Below are positions 26,407 to 35,097 of a DNA stretch of 64,000 bases, one piece after another. Location: positions 62,001-126,000 of the forward strand of contig JACRMN010000015.1 in NCBI GenBank assembly GCA_016214955.1, read 5' to 3'. The position numbers and the translations under genes were made by a program. The notes below the pieces were generated by a model that was given only the letters and a program-made list of their open reading frames with translations, ran no database searches and was not told the DNA's origin. Source of the stretch: Deltaproteobacteria bacterium (GTDB lineage Bacteria; Myxococcota; Myxococcia; Myxococcales; Anaeromyxobacteraceae). Position 1 is the first letter of the stretch. Each line of letters begins with the position of its first letter.

Positions 26407-26900
26407 GCCTTCACCCTGGTGCCCGGCGGGACGGCGGCGCCCTCGTCCACCACGTAGCTGCCGGCGCCCAGGGAGGAGACCGCCAGCCACTGGAGCGGCT
26501 TGGGGGCCGGGCCCTTCAGCACCGCGCCGTCGGGGGCGAAGCGCGAGCCGTGGCAGGGGCAGTCGAAGCCCGCGGGCGAGGGCTGGACGATGCAGCCGAG
26601 GTGGGTGCAGACCCGGGAGACGGCGTAGACGCCCAGGCCGTCGCGCACCAGCACCACCGGCCGCCCCGGCGCCAGGAAGGGCTCGCCGGGCGCCAGCGAC
26701 TCGGGCAGCGACACCCGGAACTTCTTGGAGGGCGAGGGCAGCACCGCCGCCTTGGGCAGCCTCAGCATCCCCAGGGCGGCGAAGGCCAGGGTGGCCAGGG
26801 CCGACCAGGTGGCGGCCAGGCCCAGGAAGTCGCGGCGCGGGATGGGCTCGGGGTCGAGGCGCGAGCGTTCCACGGCCTCGGCCGGGGCGGCCTTGCTCAT
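26403..26900 (-). CDS. Rieske 2Fe-2S protein of the bc-type complex
   Basis: 165 residues with a twin-arginine-like signal anchor PRRDFLGLAATWSALATLAFA. The two Rieske loops are CTHLGC (near 97-102) and CPCHGSRF (near 114-121), giving Cys/His plus Cys/His ligation and the disulfide cysteines. A Pro-rich end of the cluster domain (KGPAPKPLQWLAV) follows. It passes electrons from quinol at cytochrome b to cytochrome c. Both neighbours overlap it by 4 nt. Confidence 0.95.
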   Translation of the reverse strand: MSKAAPAEAVERSRLDPEPIPRRDFLGLAATWSALATLAFAALGMLRLPKAAVLPSPSKKFRVSLPESLAPGEPFLAPGRPVVLVRDGLGVYAVSRVCTHLGCIVQPSPAGFDCPCHGSRFAPDGAVLKGPAPKPLQWLAVSSLGAGSYVVDEGAAVPPGTRVKA

Positions 26901-28807
26901 GACGGGCTCCAGGTGGCGGTGAAGGTGATCCGCTCCATGGTGATGGCGTCCACCGGGCAGCGCATCTCGCAGAGCGCGCAGCGGATGCAGCGGTCCTCGT
27001 CCTTGAGGATGGCCGAGTGGGCCCCGCGGTCGAGGCCGGCGGCCTCCAGGGCGGCGTCCAGCTCGGGCGCGGGCGCCAGGTCGGAGAGGGGCACGAGCTT
27101 GAGGCACAGCGTGGGGCAGACGTCGGCGCAGCCGCCGCAGAGCACGCAGCGCGTGCCGTCGAACACCGGGGTGACGCCGCAGTCGAGGCAGCGCGAGGCC
27201 TCGCGCCGCGCCTCGCCCTCGCCGTACCCGCGCTCCACCAGCCGCTCGGGGTGGTGGAGCCGCTCCTCCGGCTCCAGCACCGGCACCGGCACGCGCCGGA
27301 TGCGCTCGTAGCCCTGCTCGCGCCGGTAGCGCTCCAGGGTCTGGTGGGCCCCCAGCATCCCGGGGGCGAGGCGCCGGCCGGTGACGTGCTCGTAGACCGA
27401 TCGGGCGGCCCGCTTGCCCGAGGCCACCGCGTCGATGACCAGCCGCGTGCCGTGGGCCAGGTCGCCGGCCACGAAGACGCCGGGGGCGGTGGAGGCCAGC
27501 GTGGCCGGGTCCACCTGCGGCCAGCCGGGCCGGTGCTGCACCACGTCCTCGCCGCCCTGGGCCAGGAAGGAGAGGTCGGTGGCCTGCCCCGCCGCCACCA
27601 GCACCGTGTCGCAGGGCAGCTCTCGCTGGTCGGCCTCGTCGAAGACGGGGGCGAAGCGGCGGGCCGGGTCGTACACCCGCAGGCAGCGCTTCACCCGCAG
27701 GGCGCGGACCGCGCCGCCGGCGTCGCGCTCGATGGCCACGGGCCCGAGCCCGCCCAGCCGCTCCACCCCCTCCTCGTCCCCCTCCCGGATCTCGACGGTG
27801 TCCGCCGGCATCTCCTCCAGCGTCTCCAGCGACACCAGCCGGACCCGCCGCTCGCCCGGCTGGCGCGCCGCGGTGCGCGCGGCGTCGTAGGCCATCTGCC
27901 GGAGCACGGTGCGGGCCACGTCGTAGGCCACGTTGCCGCCGCCGATGACGACCACCTCGCGCCCCAGCGGCACCTGCTGGCCCAGCGACACGGCCCGCAG
28001 GAAGTCGACGCCGCCGTACACCCCCGGTCCCTGCTCGCCGGGCAGCCCCAGGCTCCGGGGCCGCTTGGCGCCCACGGCCACCACCACCGCCCGGAAGTCG
28101 CGGCGCAGCTCGGCGAAGGAGACGTCCTTGCCCACCGCGGTGCTGCAGCGGATCTCCACCCCCAGCGCCTCGATGACCGCCACCTCGCGGCGGATGAGCT
28201 CGCGCGGCAGCCGGTAGGCGGGGATGCCCAGCGCCAGCATGCCGGCCGGCACCGGCTCGCTCTCGAAGACCACCGGACGGAAGCCGAGCAGCGCCAGGTC
28301 GTGGGCGCAGGCCAACCCGGCGCAGCCGGCGCCGACGACGGCGATGCGCTCGCCCGCGGCCCGCTGCACCCCGGCGGTGAAGCCGCGGAGCAGGGCCGCC
28401 ATCTCGTCGGCGTCGGCGCCCACCTCGGGGAGGTGGGCCCGGACCGCCGCCAGGGCCTCGGCCGGCTCGCGGGCCTCGACGCCGTGCCGCTCGCAGGCGA
28501 AGCGCTTCAGCGCCCGGATGGAGATGGGCTGGTCGGCGCCGATCCAGGAGCCATCCTCGCCGGTGCGGGGGATCTTGCCGCGGCGGCAGGCGGCCTCACA
28601 GGGGGCGGCGCAGATGCGGCCGCAGATGGAGGCGAAGGGGTTGGGGCCGCGGGCGATGAGGTAGGCAGCCTCGTCGTCACCGGCGGCGATGGCCCGCACG
28701 TAGCCGCGGGCGTCGGTGTGGACCGGGCAGGCCACCTGGCAGGACACCAGCCCCCGGTGGTGCTGGGGCCCGGGCACCTCCACTCGCAGTGTCCCTGCTT
28801 CCGCCAT
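26897..28807 (-). CDS. GltD-like FAD/NAD(P) oxidoreductase with N- and C-terminal Fe-S domains
   Basis: 636 residues. The N-terminal Cys-rich domain (CQVACPVHTDARGYV, ICGRICAAPCEAACRRGK) binds 4Fe-4S clusters as in GltD/NfnB-type proteins. It is followed by a FAD Rossmann (IAVVGAGCAGLACAHDLALLG) and a NAD(P) Rossmann (VVVIGGGNVAYDVARTV), then GVFVAGDLAHGTRLVIDAVASGKRAA. The C-terminus has ferredoxin motifs CVLCGGCADVCP and CIRCALCEMRCP. It probably feeds electrons from NAD(P)H or ferredoxin toward the quinone pool or Rieske complex, an inference from operon position. Rieske/cyt b operons in several anaerobes carry similar flavoproteins. Confidence 0.88.
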   Translation of the reverse strand: MAEAGTLRVEVPGPQHHRGLVSCQVACPVHTDARGYVRAIAAGDDEAAYLIARGPNPFASICGRICAAPCEAACRRGKIPRTGEDGSWIGADQPISIRALKRFACERHGVEAREPAEALAAVRAHLPEVGADADEMAALLRGFTAGVQRAAGERIAVVGAGCAGLACAHDLALLGFRPVVFESEPVPAGMLALGIPAYRLPRELIRREVAVIEALGVEIRCSTAVGKDVSFAELRRDFRAVVVAVGAKRPRSLGLPGEQGPGVYGGVDFLRAVSLGQQVPLGREVVVIGGGNVAYDVARTVLRQMAYDAARTAARQPGERRVRLVSLETLEEMPADTVEIREGDEEGVERLGGLGPVAIERDAGGAVRALRVKRCLRVYDPARRFAPVFDEADQRELPCDTVLVAAGQATDLSFLAQGGEDVVQHRPGWPQVDPATLASTAPGVFVAGDLAHGTRLVIDAVASGKRAARSVYEHVTGRRLAPGMLGAHQTLERYRREQGYERIRRVPVPVLEPEERLHHPERLVERGYGEGEARREASRCLDCGVTPVFDGTRCVLCGGCADVCPTLCLKLVPLSDLAPAPELDAALEAAGLDRGAHSAILKDEDRCIRCALCEMRCPVDAITMERITFTATWSPS

Positions 28808-28845
28808 GCACTCTCCCGCCGTGCCGCGCCGCGCTCGCGCCTGCG

Positions 28846-29250
28846 CTAGGACCCGCCCTGGATGTCCTCCACCGTCGTCCGCTCCAGGAAGTCCAGGTAG
28901 GGCTCCTTGACCTTTCGCCAGGCCTGGTGGGCCGAGCAGGCGCCCGAGCTGCGGCAGGCCTTGCCGGGCCGCAGGAGGCAGCCGGGCCGGGCGCGCGCTC
29001 CCTCGAAGGGCCCGACCACCTCGATGAGCCTGATGCGCGAGGCCGGGCGCGCCAGGCGGTAGCCGCCCCTGGCGCCGCGGCTGGCGGTGAGCACGCCGGC
29101 GCGCGCCAGGGTGGCCAGCACCTTGGAGAGGTAGTGGGAGGGGATGCGGATCTTGCGCGCCATGTCGCGGCCCAGCACCGCCTGCTCGCGGGGCCGGCCG
29201 GCGAGGAAGGCGATGGCGCGCAGCGCGTGGGTGGCCGAGGCGCCGAACAT
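28846..29250 (-). CDS. Rrf2-family Fe-S transcriptional regulator (IscR/NsrR-like)
   Basis: 134 residues from an ATG with GGAGG just upstream. The winged helix is MFGASATHALRAIAFLA through SHYLSKVLATLARAGVLTASRGARGGYRLAR. The cluster-binding cysteines are C91, C99 and C105 with H108, close to the IscR pattern (three Cys and a His two residues further on). It would sense iron-sulfur status, NO or redox. It is the first gene of the respiratory operon, 38 bp before the flavoprotein, and a 24-bp palindrome sits upstream of its own start, so autoregulation with the whole operon is likely. Confidence 0.9.
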   Translation of the reverse strand: MFGASATHALRAIAFLAGRPREQAVLGRDMARKIRIPSHYLSKVLATLARAGVLTASRGARGGYRLARPASRIRLIEVVGPFEGARARPGCLLRPGKACRSSGACSAHQAWRKVKEPYLDFLERTTVEDIQGGS

Positions 29251-29270
29251 CAGCCTCCTCCACTCCGGCA

Positions 29271-29294
29271 ATAATGGATATCGATGTCCACAAT
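29271..29294. promoter_or_regulatory. Candidate Rrf2 operator controlling the respiratory operon
   Basis: An AT-rich 24-bp interrupted palindrome in an otherwise GC-rich region: AT-n2-TGGA-n-ATCGAT-n-TCCA-n2-AT. It lies 21 bp upstream of the rrf2 start codon, in the divergent region shared with the hybrid kinase gene. Position and dyad symmetry suit a dimeric Rrf2 protein overlapping the promoter. Confidence 0.55.
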
Positions 29295-29494
29295 GGAACG
29301 GTTGCCGATCGCGGCCGCGGCTGTCAAGGCGCCGGCCCGGCGGCGGCCTCTCCGGGGCGCGGCGGCCCTGCGGATCCGGCAGCGCCGCGCGCGGAGGCGC
29401 ACCCATCGTGGGGAGAGGCTCGCTCCTCGGCACTCTCCGGAGGGGCTTTCCGGCAACCCGGCATATGATCCGGCCTGCCCCGAGGGGCTCCCGC

Positions 29495-32101
29495 ATGCGG
29501 CGACTGGCGACGCTCGGCACCCGGACACAGCTCCTCCTCCTGGCGGCGCTGGTGGCCCTGCCCACGCTGGGCATCCTGCTGGGCTCCAGCCTGCGCCTGC
29601 GCCAGGAGGCGCTGGCCCGCGCCCGGGTCCAGGCCCAGCGGCTCGCCGACACGCTGGCCGCCGAGCACGAGACGGTGGCGGCCGCGGCGCAGCAGCTCAC
29701 GCTGGTGCTGGCCCAGGTGGACGGCATCCGCGCCGGCGACCCCTCGATCCGGCTCATGCTGGCCGAGCTGGTCCGCCTCAACCGCGCCTTCCTCGACGTC
29801 CTGGTGGCCGACCGCGGCGGCCTCGTCTGGGCACAGGCAGCGGGCATCGAGGGGCAGCCGGTGGGCGAGACCCGCTGGTTCCGCAGGGCGCTGGCGGGCG
29901 GGCGCTTCGCCGCCGGCGAGTACGCGGTGAGCCGCGCCACCGGCCGGCCCACCATCCACTTCGCCGCCCCGTACCACGACGCCGACGGTGGGGTGGCCGG
30001 GGTGCTGGCGGTGGCGCTGGCGCTCGACGCCTACCGCTCCATCCTGGAGCGGACCCCGCTGCCGGCGCAGTCGAGCTACCTGCTGGTGGACCACCGGGGC
30101 ACCATCGTGGCCCGCTCCGCCGACGCCGACCGCTGGGTGGGCCGGCCCTTCACGCCCCGGACCTTCACGGGCATGGTGGCCGGGCCGGACAGCGGCACCA
30201 GCATCGGCATGACGATGGTGGGCGACGAGCGGGTGGTCGCGTGGCGGAAGCTGCGCCTCCCGGGCGAGGAGGTGCCCTACCTGTACGTGCGCGTCGGCAT
30301 CCCGGTGGCGGCGGTGCTGGCCGACGCCAACCGGGAGCTCGTCCGCAACCTGGCGCTATGGGCCGCCCTCCTGGCGCTGGCCCTCTCGCTGGTGGTGTGG
30401 GCCGGGAAGCGCTGGATCGTGGACCGGCTGGCGCTGCTGGAGGCGGCCTCGGCCCGCATGGCCGCGGGCGATCTCGCCTCTCGCGTCGGCGAGCAGGTGC
30501 AGGGCGGCGAGCTGGGGCGCCTGGCCACCTCCTTCGACCGCATGGCGGCCGAGCTCCAGGCCCGCGAGCAGGCGCTGGCCCAGAGCGAGCGCGGCTACCG
30601 CGACGTGCTCGACGGCACGGTGGACGCCATCTTCGTGCACGACGCCGTCACCGGCCGGATCCTCGACGTCAACCGCGGCGTGGAGCGGCTCTTCGGCCAC
30701 ACCCGCGAGGCGCTGCTGCAGGGCACGGTGGAGTCGCTCTCCACCGGCGAGCCGGGCTTCGGGCAGGAGGAGGCGCTCGCCAACATCCGCCGGGCGGCCG
30801 CCGGGGAGGCGCAGCTCGTCGAGTGGCGCTCGCGGCGCAAGGGGGGCGAGCCCTTCTGGTCGGAGGTCCGGCTCTCCGCGGCCACCATCGGCGGCACCCT
30901 GCGGGTGCTGGCCACGGTCCACGACATCACGGCGCGCAAGGCGGCCGAGGCCGAGGCCCGGGGGCTCCAGGCCCAGCTGCTCCAGGCGCAGAAGATGGAG
31001 CTCGTCGGGCGGCTGGCGGGCGGCGTGGCCCACGACATCAACAACATGCTCTCGGTGGTGCTGGGCGAGGCCGAGCTCCTGCGCGCCGAGCTGCCGCCGG
31101 GCCACCCGGGCCAGGCGGCGCTCGCGCAGATCGCCGCCGCAGGCACCCGGAGCCGCGACATCACCCGGCAGCTCCTGGCCTTCTCGCGCAGGCAGGTGGT
31201 GGCGCCGCGCCGGCTCTCGCCCGCCGAGCACCTGGCCGGCTCCCGCAGCACCCTGGTGCGGCTCATCGGCAGCGACGTGCGGCTCACCTTCGCCGTGCCC
31301 GCCGACACCTGGCCGGTGGTGGTGGATCCGTCGCAGCTCGACCAGGTGCTCATGAACCTGGTGGTCAACGCCCGCGACGCCATGCCCCGCGGCGGCAACC
31401 TCCGCATCGAGACCGGCAACGTGGTGGTCGAGCCCGGGCCGGCCCTGCGGCCCGACAGGCAGGCGGGCGAGTACGTGCGCATCTCGGTGATCGACGACGG
31501 CGCCGGCATGGACGCCGAGACGCTGGCCCACGTCTTCGAGCCCTTCTTCACCACCAAGGGCGAGGGGCGCGGCACCGGCCTCGGGCTGGCGACGGTGTAC
31601 GGCATCGTCTCCCAGGCCGGCGGCTTCCTCGACGTCGAGAGCGCCCCGGACCGCGGCTCGGCCTTCCACGTCCACCTGCCGCGCTCGGCGGGGCCGGTGG
31701 AGCCACCCGCGGAGGAGGGCGCGCGGGCCCGGCCTGGCACCGGCACGGTGCTGCTGGTGGAGGACGACCCGGCGGTGCGCCAGACGGCGACGCGGATGCT
31801 GGCGGTGCTGGGCTACGAGGTGCTGGCGGCGAGCACGCCGGAGGAGGCGCTGGCCCTGTGCCGCGAGCCGTCGCGGCGCATCGACCTCCTGCTCAGCGAC
31901 GTGGTCATGCCCGGCATGCGGGGACCCGAGCTCCGCGAGCGCGTCGAGCTGCTCCGGCCCGGCCTCCCCACCGTCTTCATGTCGGGCCACGCCGCCGACG
32001 GGGTGCTGCCGCCGGGCCCGGGCTCCGGCCGCGTCTGCTTCCTGCAGAAGCCCTTCACCGGCAGCGACCTCTCGGCCCGCCTGCGCGAGGCGCTGGGCTA
32101 G
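29495..32101 (+). CDS. Hybrid sensor histidine kinase (Cache-HAMP-PAS-HisKA-HATPase-REC)
   Basis: 868 residues from the ATG at 29495, which has GAGGGG at 7 nt; an ATG at 29465 is possible. Two transmembrane helices flank a periplasmic double-Cache region (about 45-290). Then follow HAMP, a PAS domain (GYRDVLDGTVDAIFVHD...), HisKA with GGVAHDINNMLSVVLGEAELL (His near 512), and HATPase with NLVVNARDAMP, DDGAGMD and GRGTGLGLATVYGI. A C-terminal receiver has its Asp in LLSDVVMPGM near residue 802. It is a membrane sensor of an extracellular small molecule. It is divergent from the molybdoenzyme operon, so a role in sensing its substrate is possible but unproven. Confidence 0.92.
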   Translation: MRRLATLGTRTQLLLLAALVALPTLGILLGSSLRLRQEALARARVQAQRLADTLAAEHETVAAAAQQLTLVLAQVDGIRAGDPSIRLMLAELVRLNRAFLDVLVADRGGLVWAQAAGIEGQPVGETRWFRRALAGGRFAAGEYAVSRATGRPTIHFAAPYHDADGGVAGVLAVALALDAYRSILERTPLPAQSSYLLVDHRGTIVARSADADRWVGRPFTPRTFTGMVAGPDSGTSIGMTMVGDERVVAWRKLRLPGEEVPYLYVRVGIPVAAVLADANRELVRNLALWAALLALALSLVVWAGKRWIVDRLALLEAASARMAAGDLASRVGEQVQGGELGRLATSFDRMAAELQAREQALAQSERGYRDVLDGTVDAIFVHDAVTGRILDVNRGVERLFGHTREALLQGTVESLSTGEPGFGQEEALANIRRAAAGEAQLVEWRSRRKGGEPFWSEVRLSAATIGGTLRVLATVHDITARKAAEAEARGLQAQLLQAQKMELVGRLAGGVAHDINNMLSVVLGEAELLRAELPPGHPGQAALAQIAAAGTRSRDITRQLLAFSRRQVVAPRRLSPAEHLAGSRSTLVRLIGSDVRLTFAVPADTWPVVVDPSQLDQVLMNLVVNARDAMPRGGNLRIETGNVVVEPGPALRPDRQAGEYVRISVIDDGAGMDAETLAHVFEPFFTTKGEGRGTGLGLATVYGIVSQAGGFLDVESAPDRGSAFHVHLPRSAGPVEPPAEEGARARPGTGTVLLVEDDPAVRQTATRMLAVLGYEVLAASTPEEALALCREPSRRIDLLLSDVVMPGMRGPELRERVELLRPGLPTVFMSGHAADGVLPPGPGSGRVCFLQKPFTGSDLSARLREALG

Positions 32102-32102
32102 G

Positions 32103-33752
32103 CTAGCGGCTCCCCGTTCCGGCGCCCTGCAGCGAGCGCTGGCGGGCGGCCTCGAACTCGTCGCCGGGATTCCAGCGCGGCATCTCCTCGGCCTCGGCCA
32201 CGCGGCGGCCCACCAGGAAGACGGCCCGGGCGTCCTCGGCGATGCCCGAGAAGTCCCAGTCGTCGTCGTACTCGTCGCTCGTCTGGTGGTAGTGGTGCGC
32301 CAGCCACTCGTCGCCCACCTTGCGGCCCCAGCCCTCGGGCCTGCCCACGAAGTCGATGCCGCCGCGCAGGTCGATGGCCGGCACGCCCTGCTTGGCGAAG
32401 CTGAACTGGTCGGAGCGGTAGTAGCTGCCGCGGTCGGGGAAGAGGTCGCCCACCATGGTGCGCCCCTGGACGCGCGCCACCTCGGCCACCATCGCGTCGA
32501 GCGAGGACTTGCCCAGCCCGCCCACCACCAGGTCGCGCACCCGGCCGAAGGGCAGGAGGCCGTCGACGTTGAGCACCGCGGCGATGCGGCTCACCGGCAC
32601 CGGCGGGTGGGCGGCCAGCCACTCCGAGCCCAGCAGCCCCTGCTCCTCGCCGGCCACCAGCGCGAAGATCACCGAGCGGCGCGGCGGCTCGGGCAGCGCC
32701 CGGTAGGCGCGGGCCATGGCCAGCACCGCGGCGCAGCCGGTGGCGTTGTCGAGGGCGCCGTTGTAGACGGCGTCCTCGCCGGGCCGGGCGCCGCGGCGCA
32801 TGCCCAGGTGGTCGTGGTGGGCGGTGTGCACCACCACCTCCTGCGCCAGGGCCGGGTCGCGCCCCGGGAGCCGGGCCAGCACGTTGGCGCTCTCGGTGGT
32901 GCGCAGCGTGCTCTCGATGCGGGCCGAGAGCCGGACCCCCAGCGGCACCGGCCGGAAGTCCCGCCGCTGGGCCGCGGCCCGCAGCGCGTCGAGGTCGTGG
33001 CCGCCGAGGGCGGCGAGGCGGCGCGAGGCCTCCTCGGTGGCCCAGGCGCGGAGCTGCACCCGGGGCTCGCCTGCGGCCGGCAGCTCGAAGGAGTCCTTGG
33101 TCCAGGAGGTCTGCACCACCTTCCACGGGTAGGCGGCCGAGGGGGTGGTGTGGATGATGACCACGCCGGCGGCGCCGTGGCGCGCCGCCTCCTCGTACTT
33201 GTAGCTCCAGCGGCCGCGGTAGGTGCGCCGCTTCCCCTCGAAGAGCGCCGGGTCGTCCTCGGGGTCGCTGTTCATCACCAGCAGCACCTTGCCGCGGACG
33301 TCGATCTTGAAGTCGTCCCAGCCGTATTCGGGCGCGGTGATGCCGTAGCCGGCGAAGACCAGCTCGGCGTCCTTCACCTCGGCCACGCTCGCCTGCACGC
33401 CGGGCACCGCCACCACGTCGTCCCAGCCGCGCAGGTCGAGCCGCCGCTTCCCGGAGCGGAAGGTGAAGCGCGCCGGCGGCCGCGCCTCGATGGCCACCAG
33501 CGGCACCTTCTGGAGGAAGCCGCCGCCGGGGGCGGCCGGCTCGAGCCCCATGCCGGCGAGCTGGGTGGCCAGGAACTCCTGCGCCAGCCGGTCGCCGCGG
33601 GTGCCGGGGCCGCGCCCCTCCAGGAGGTCGCTCGCCAGGAAGCGGGTGTCGGCGCGCAGCGAGGCCTCGGTGACGGCCGCCTGGGCCGCTGCCTCGGCGG
33701 GCGTGAGCGCCGGCTGGGCGAGGAGCAGGGCGAGCGCGAGGGCGGCGGTCAT
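32103..33752 (-). CDS. Secreted M28-family zinc peptidase
   Basis: 549 residues with a Sec signal (ALALALLLAQPAL). A protease-associated insert (AELVFAGYGITAPEYGWDDFK...KVLLVMNSDP) sits in the N-terminal half. The catalytic core has the zinc and active-site motifs HTAHHDHLG, YNGALDNATG (bridging Asp), LVAGEEQGLLGS (general-base Glu and Zn Glu) and VLNVDG, with a late His in HHYHQTSDEYD. Such enzymes are aminopeptidases or carboxypeptidases acting outside the cytoplasm. The GGAGG ribosome site is 4 nt before ATG. It converges on the kinase gene with a 1-nt gap. Confidence 0.92.
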   Translation of the reverse strand: MTAALALALLLAQPALTPAEAAAQAAVTEASLRADTRFLASDLLEGRGPGTRGDRLAQEFLATQLAGMGLEPAAPGGGFLQKVPLVAIEARPPARFTFRSGKRRLDLRGWDDVVAVPGVQASVAEVKDAELVFAGYGITAPEYGWDDFKIDVRGKVLLVMNSDPEDDPALFEGKRRTYRGRWSYKYEEAARHGAAGVVIIHTTPSAAYPWKVVQTSWTKDSFELPAAGEPRVQLRAWATEEASRRLAALGGHDLDALRAAAQRRDFRPVPLGVRLSARIESTLRTTESANVLARLPGRDPALAQEVVVHTAHHDHLGMRRGARPGEDAVYNGALDNATGCAAVLAMARAYRALPEPPRRSVIFALVAGEEQGLLGSEWLAAHPPVPVSRIAAVLNVDGLLPFGRVRDLVVGGLGKSSLDAMVAEVARVQGRTMVGDLFPDRGSYYRSDQFSFAKQGVPAIDLRGGIDFVGRPEGWGRKVGDEWLAHHYHQTSDEYDDDWDFSGIAEDARAVFLVGRRVAEAEEMPRWNPGDEFEAARQRSLQGAGTGSR

Positions 33753-33877
33753 GGTTCCTCCGTTGCGGGGGACCGGCGATGCTTAGCGCGATCGGACGCG
33801 CCGTGCGAGCCCTCGCCCATGCTCCCTCCGCCCCGAAAACTCGCCAGGCCCGGGAAGGGCGAGGAGAATCGCTCGCC

Positions 33878-34489
33878 ATGAGCCTCGTGTGGGTGCTGCT
33901 GGTGGCCGTCTCGGTGGCCTTCGCCGCTGCCACCGGCCGGATGGACGCGCTCACCGCCGCGGCGGTGGAGTCGGCCGGCCGCGGCGTGACCCTGGCGCTC
34001 GGGCTCGTCGGCGTGATGTCGCTCTGGCTGGGGCTGATGCGCATCGCCGAGGAGGCGGGGCTGGTGGCGATGGTGGGGCGGGCCGCGCGACCGGTGCTGG
34101 CGCGCCTCTTCCGCGACGTGCCGGCGGACCACCCGGCCCACGGCGCCATCGTCATGAACGTGGCCGCCAACGTGCTGGGCCTGGGGAACGCGGCCACGCC
34201 CTTCGGGCTCAAGGCCATGGCGGCGCTGGAGGAGCTCAACCCGCACAAGGGCACCGCCACCGACGCCCAGGCCCTCTTCTGCGCCCTCAACAGCGCCTCG
34301 GTCCAGATCGTCCCGGCCACGGTCATCGCCCTGCGGGCCTCGGCCGGCGCCCGCCAGCCGGCCGACATCCTCGGGGCCACGCTGGTGGCCTCGGCCTGTG
34401 CCACCGCGGTGGCGCTCCTGGCTGCGCGGCTGCTGCGGCGGCTGTACCCGGTGCCTCCCTCCCCGGCGCCCGGTACGGAGGCCGGGTGA
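33878..34489 (+). CDS. spmA: SpmA-like nucleoside-recognition membrane protein
   Basis: 203 residues with about four or five membrane helices. It matches spore maturation protein A closely: GRGVTLALGLVGVMSLWLGLMRIAEEAGL, LFRDVPADHPAHGAIVMNVAANVLGLGNAATPFGLKAM and LNSASVQIVPATVIALRA. In Bacillus, SpmA/SpmB affect spore core dehydration. In non-sporulating bacteria the Gate/nucleoside-recognition domain is thought to act in transport. It overlaps spmB by GTGA. Confidence 0.92.
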   Translation: MSLVWVLLVAVSVAFAAATGRMDALTAAAVESAGRGVTLALGLVGVMSLWLGLMRIAEEAGLVAMVGRAARPVLARLFRDVPADHPAHGAIVMNVAANVLGLGNAATPFGLKAMAALEELNPHKGTATDAQALFCALNSASVQIVPATVIALRASAGARQPADILGATLVASACATAVALLAARLLRRLYPVPPSPAPGTEAG

Positions 34490-35022
34490 TCACCGCCGCC
34501 CTCGAGACCGTCTCGCGCTGGGCGGTGCCGCTGCTCCTGGCCGGGATCCCGCTCTACGCCATCGCGCGCGGGGTGAAGGTGTACCCGGCCTTCCTGGAGG
34601 GCGCCAAGGAGGGCTTCCAGGTGGCGGTGCGCATCATCCCGGCCCTGGTGGCGGTGCTGGTGGCGCTGGGCATGCTGCGGGCCTCGGGCGCCCTCGACGG
34701 GATCGCCCGGCTGGTGGGCCCGGCGGCCGAGGCGCTCGGCATCCCGGCGAGCGCGCTGCCCATGGTGCTGGTGCGGCCGCTCTCCGGCGGCGCGGCGCTG
34801 GGCGTGGTGGGCGACGTGCTGCGCGCCGAGGGGCCCGACAGCCACGCCGGCCGGCTGGTCTCGGTGATGGCCGGCTCCACCGAGACCACCTTCTACGTGC
34901 TGGCGGTCTACATGGGCTCGGTGGGGATCTCGCGCTACCGGCAGGCGCTGCCCGCCGGCCTGCTGGCCGACGCCGCCGGCTTCGCCGCCTCGGTGCTGGT
35001 GGTAAGGGCCCTGTTCGGCTGA
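34486..35022 (+). CDS. spmB: SpmB-like nucleoside-recognition membrane protein
   Basis: 178 residues from a GTG overlapping the spmA stop. It has the SpmB signature segments IPLYAIARGVKVYPAFLEGAKEGF, RIIPALVAVLVALGMLRASGALD and GSTETTFYVLAVYMGSVGI. It works with SpmA as a two-component membrane protein. Its role in this organism is unknown; in a myxobacterium a link to spore maturation is possible but only by analogy. Confidence 0.92.
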   Translation: MITAALETVSRWAVPLLLAGIPLYAIARGVKVYPAFLEGAKEGFQVAVRIIPALVAVLVALGMLRASGALDGIARLVGPAAEALGIPASALPMVLVRPLSGGAALGVVGDVLRAEGPDSHAGRLVSVMAGSTETTFYVLAVYMGSVGISRYRQALPAGLLADAAGFAASVLVVRALFG

Positions 35023-35097
35023 CGCCCCTCGACGGGCGTGCACCACCGCCGTGGCCTCGGCCCGGCGCCGTGGTATGGGAACCGCCACGAGGCCCCC

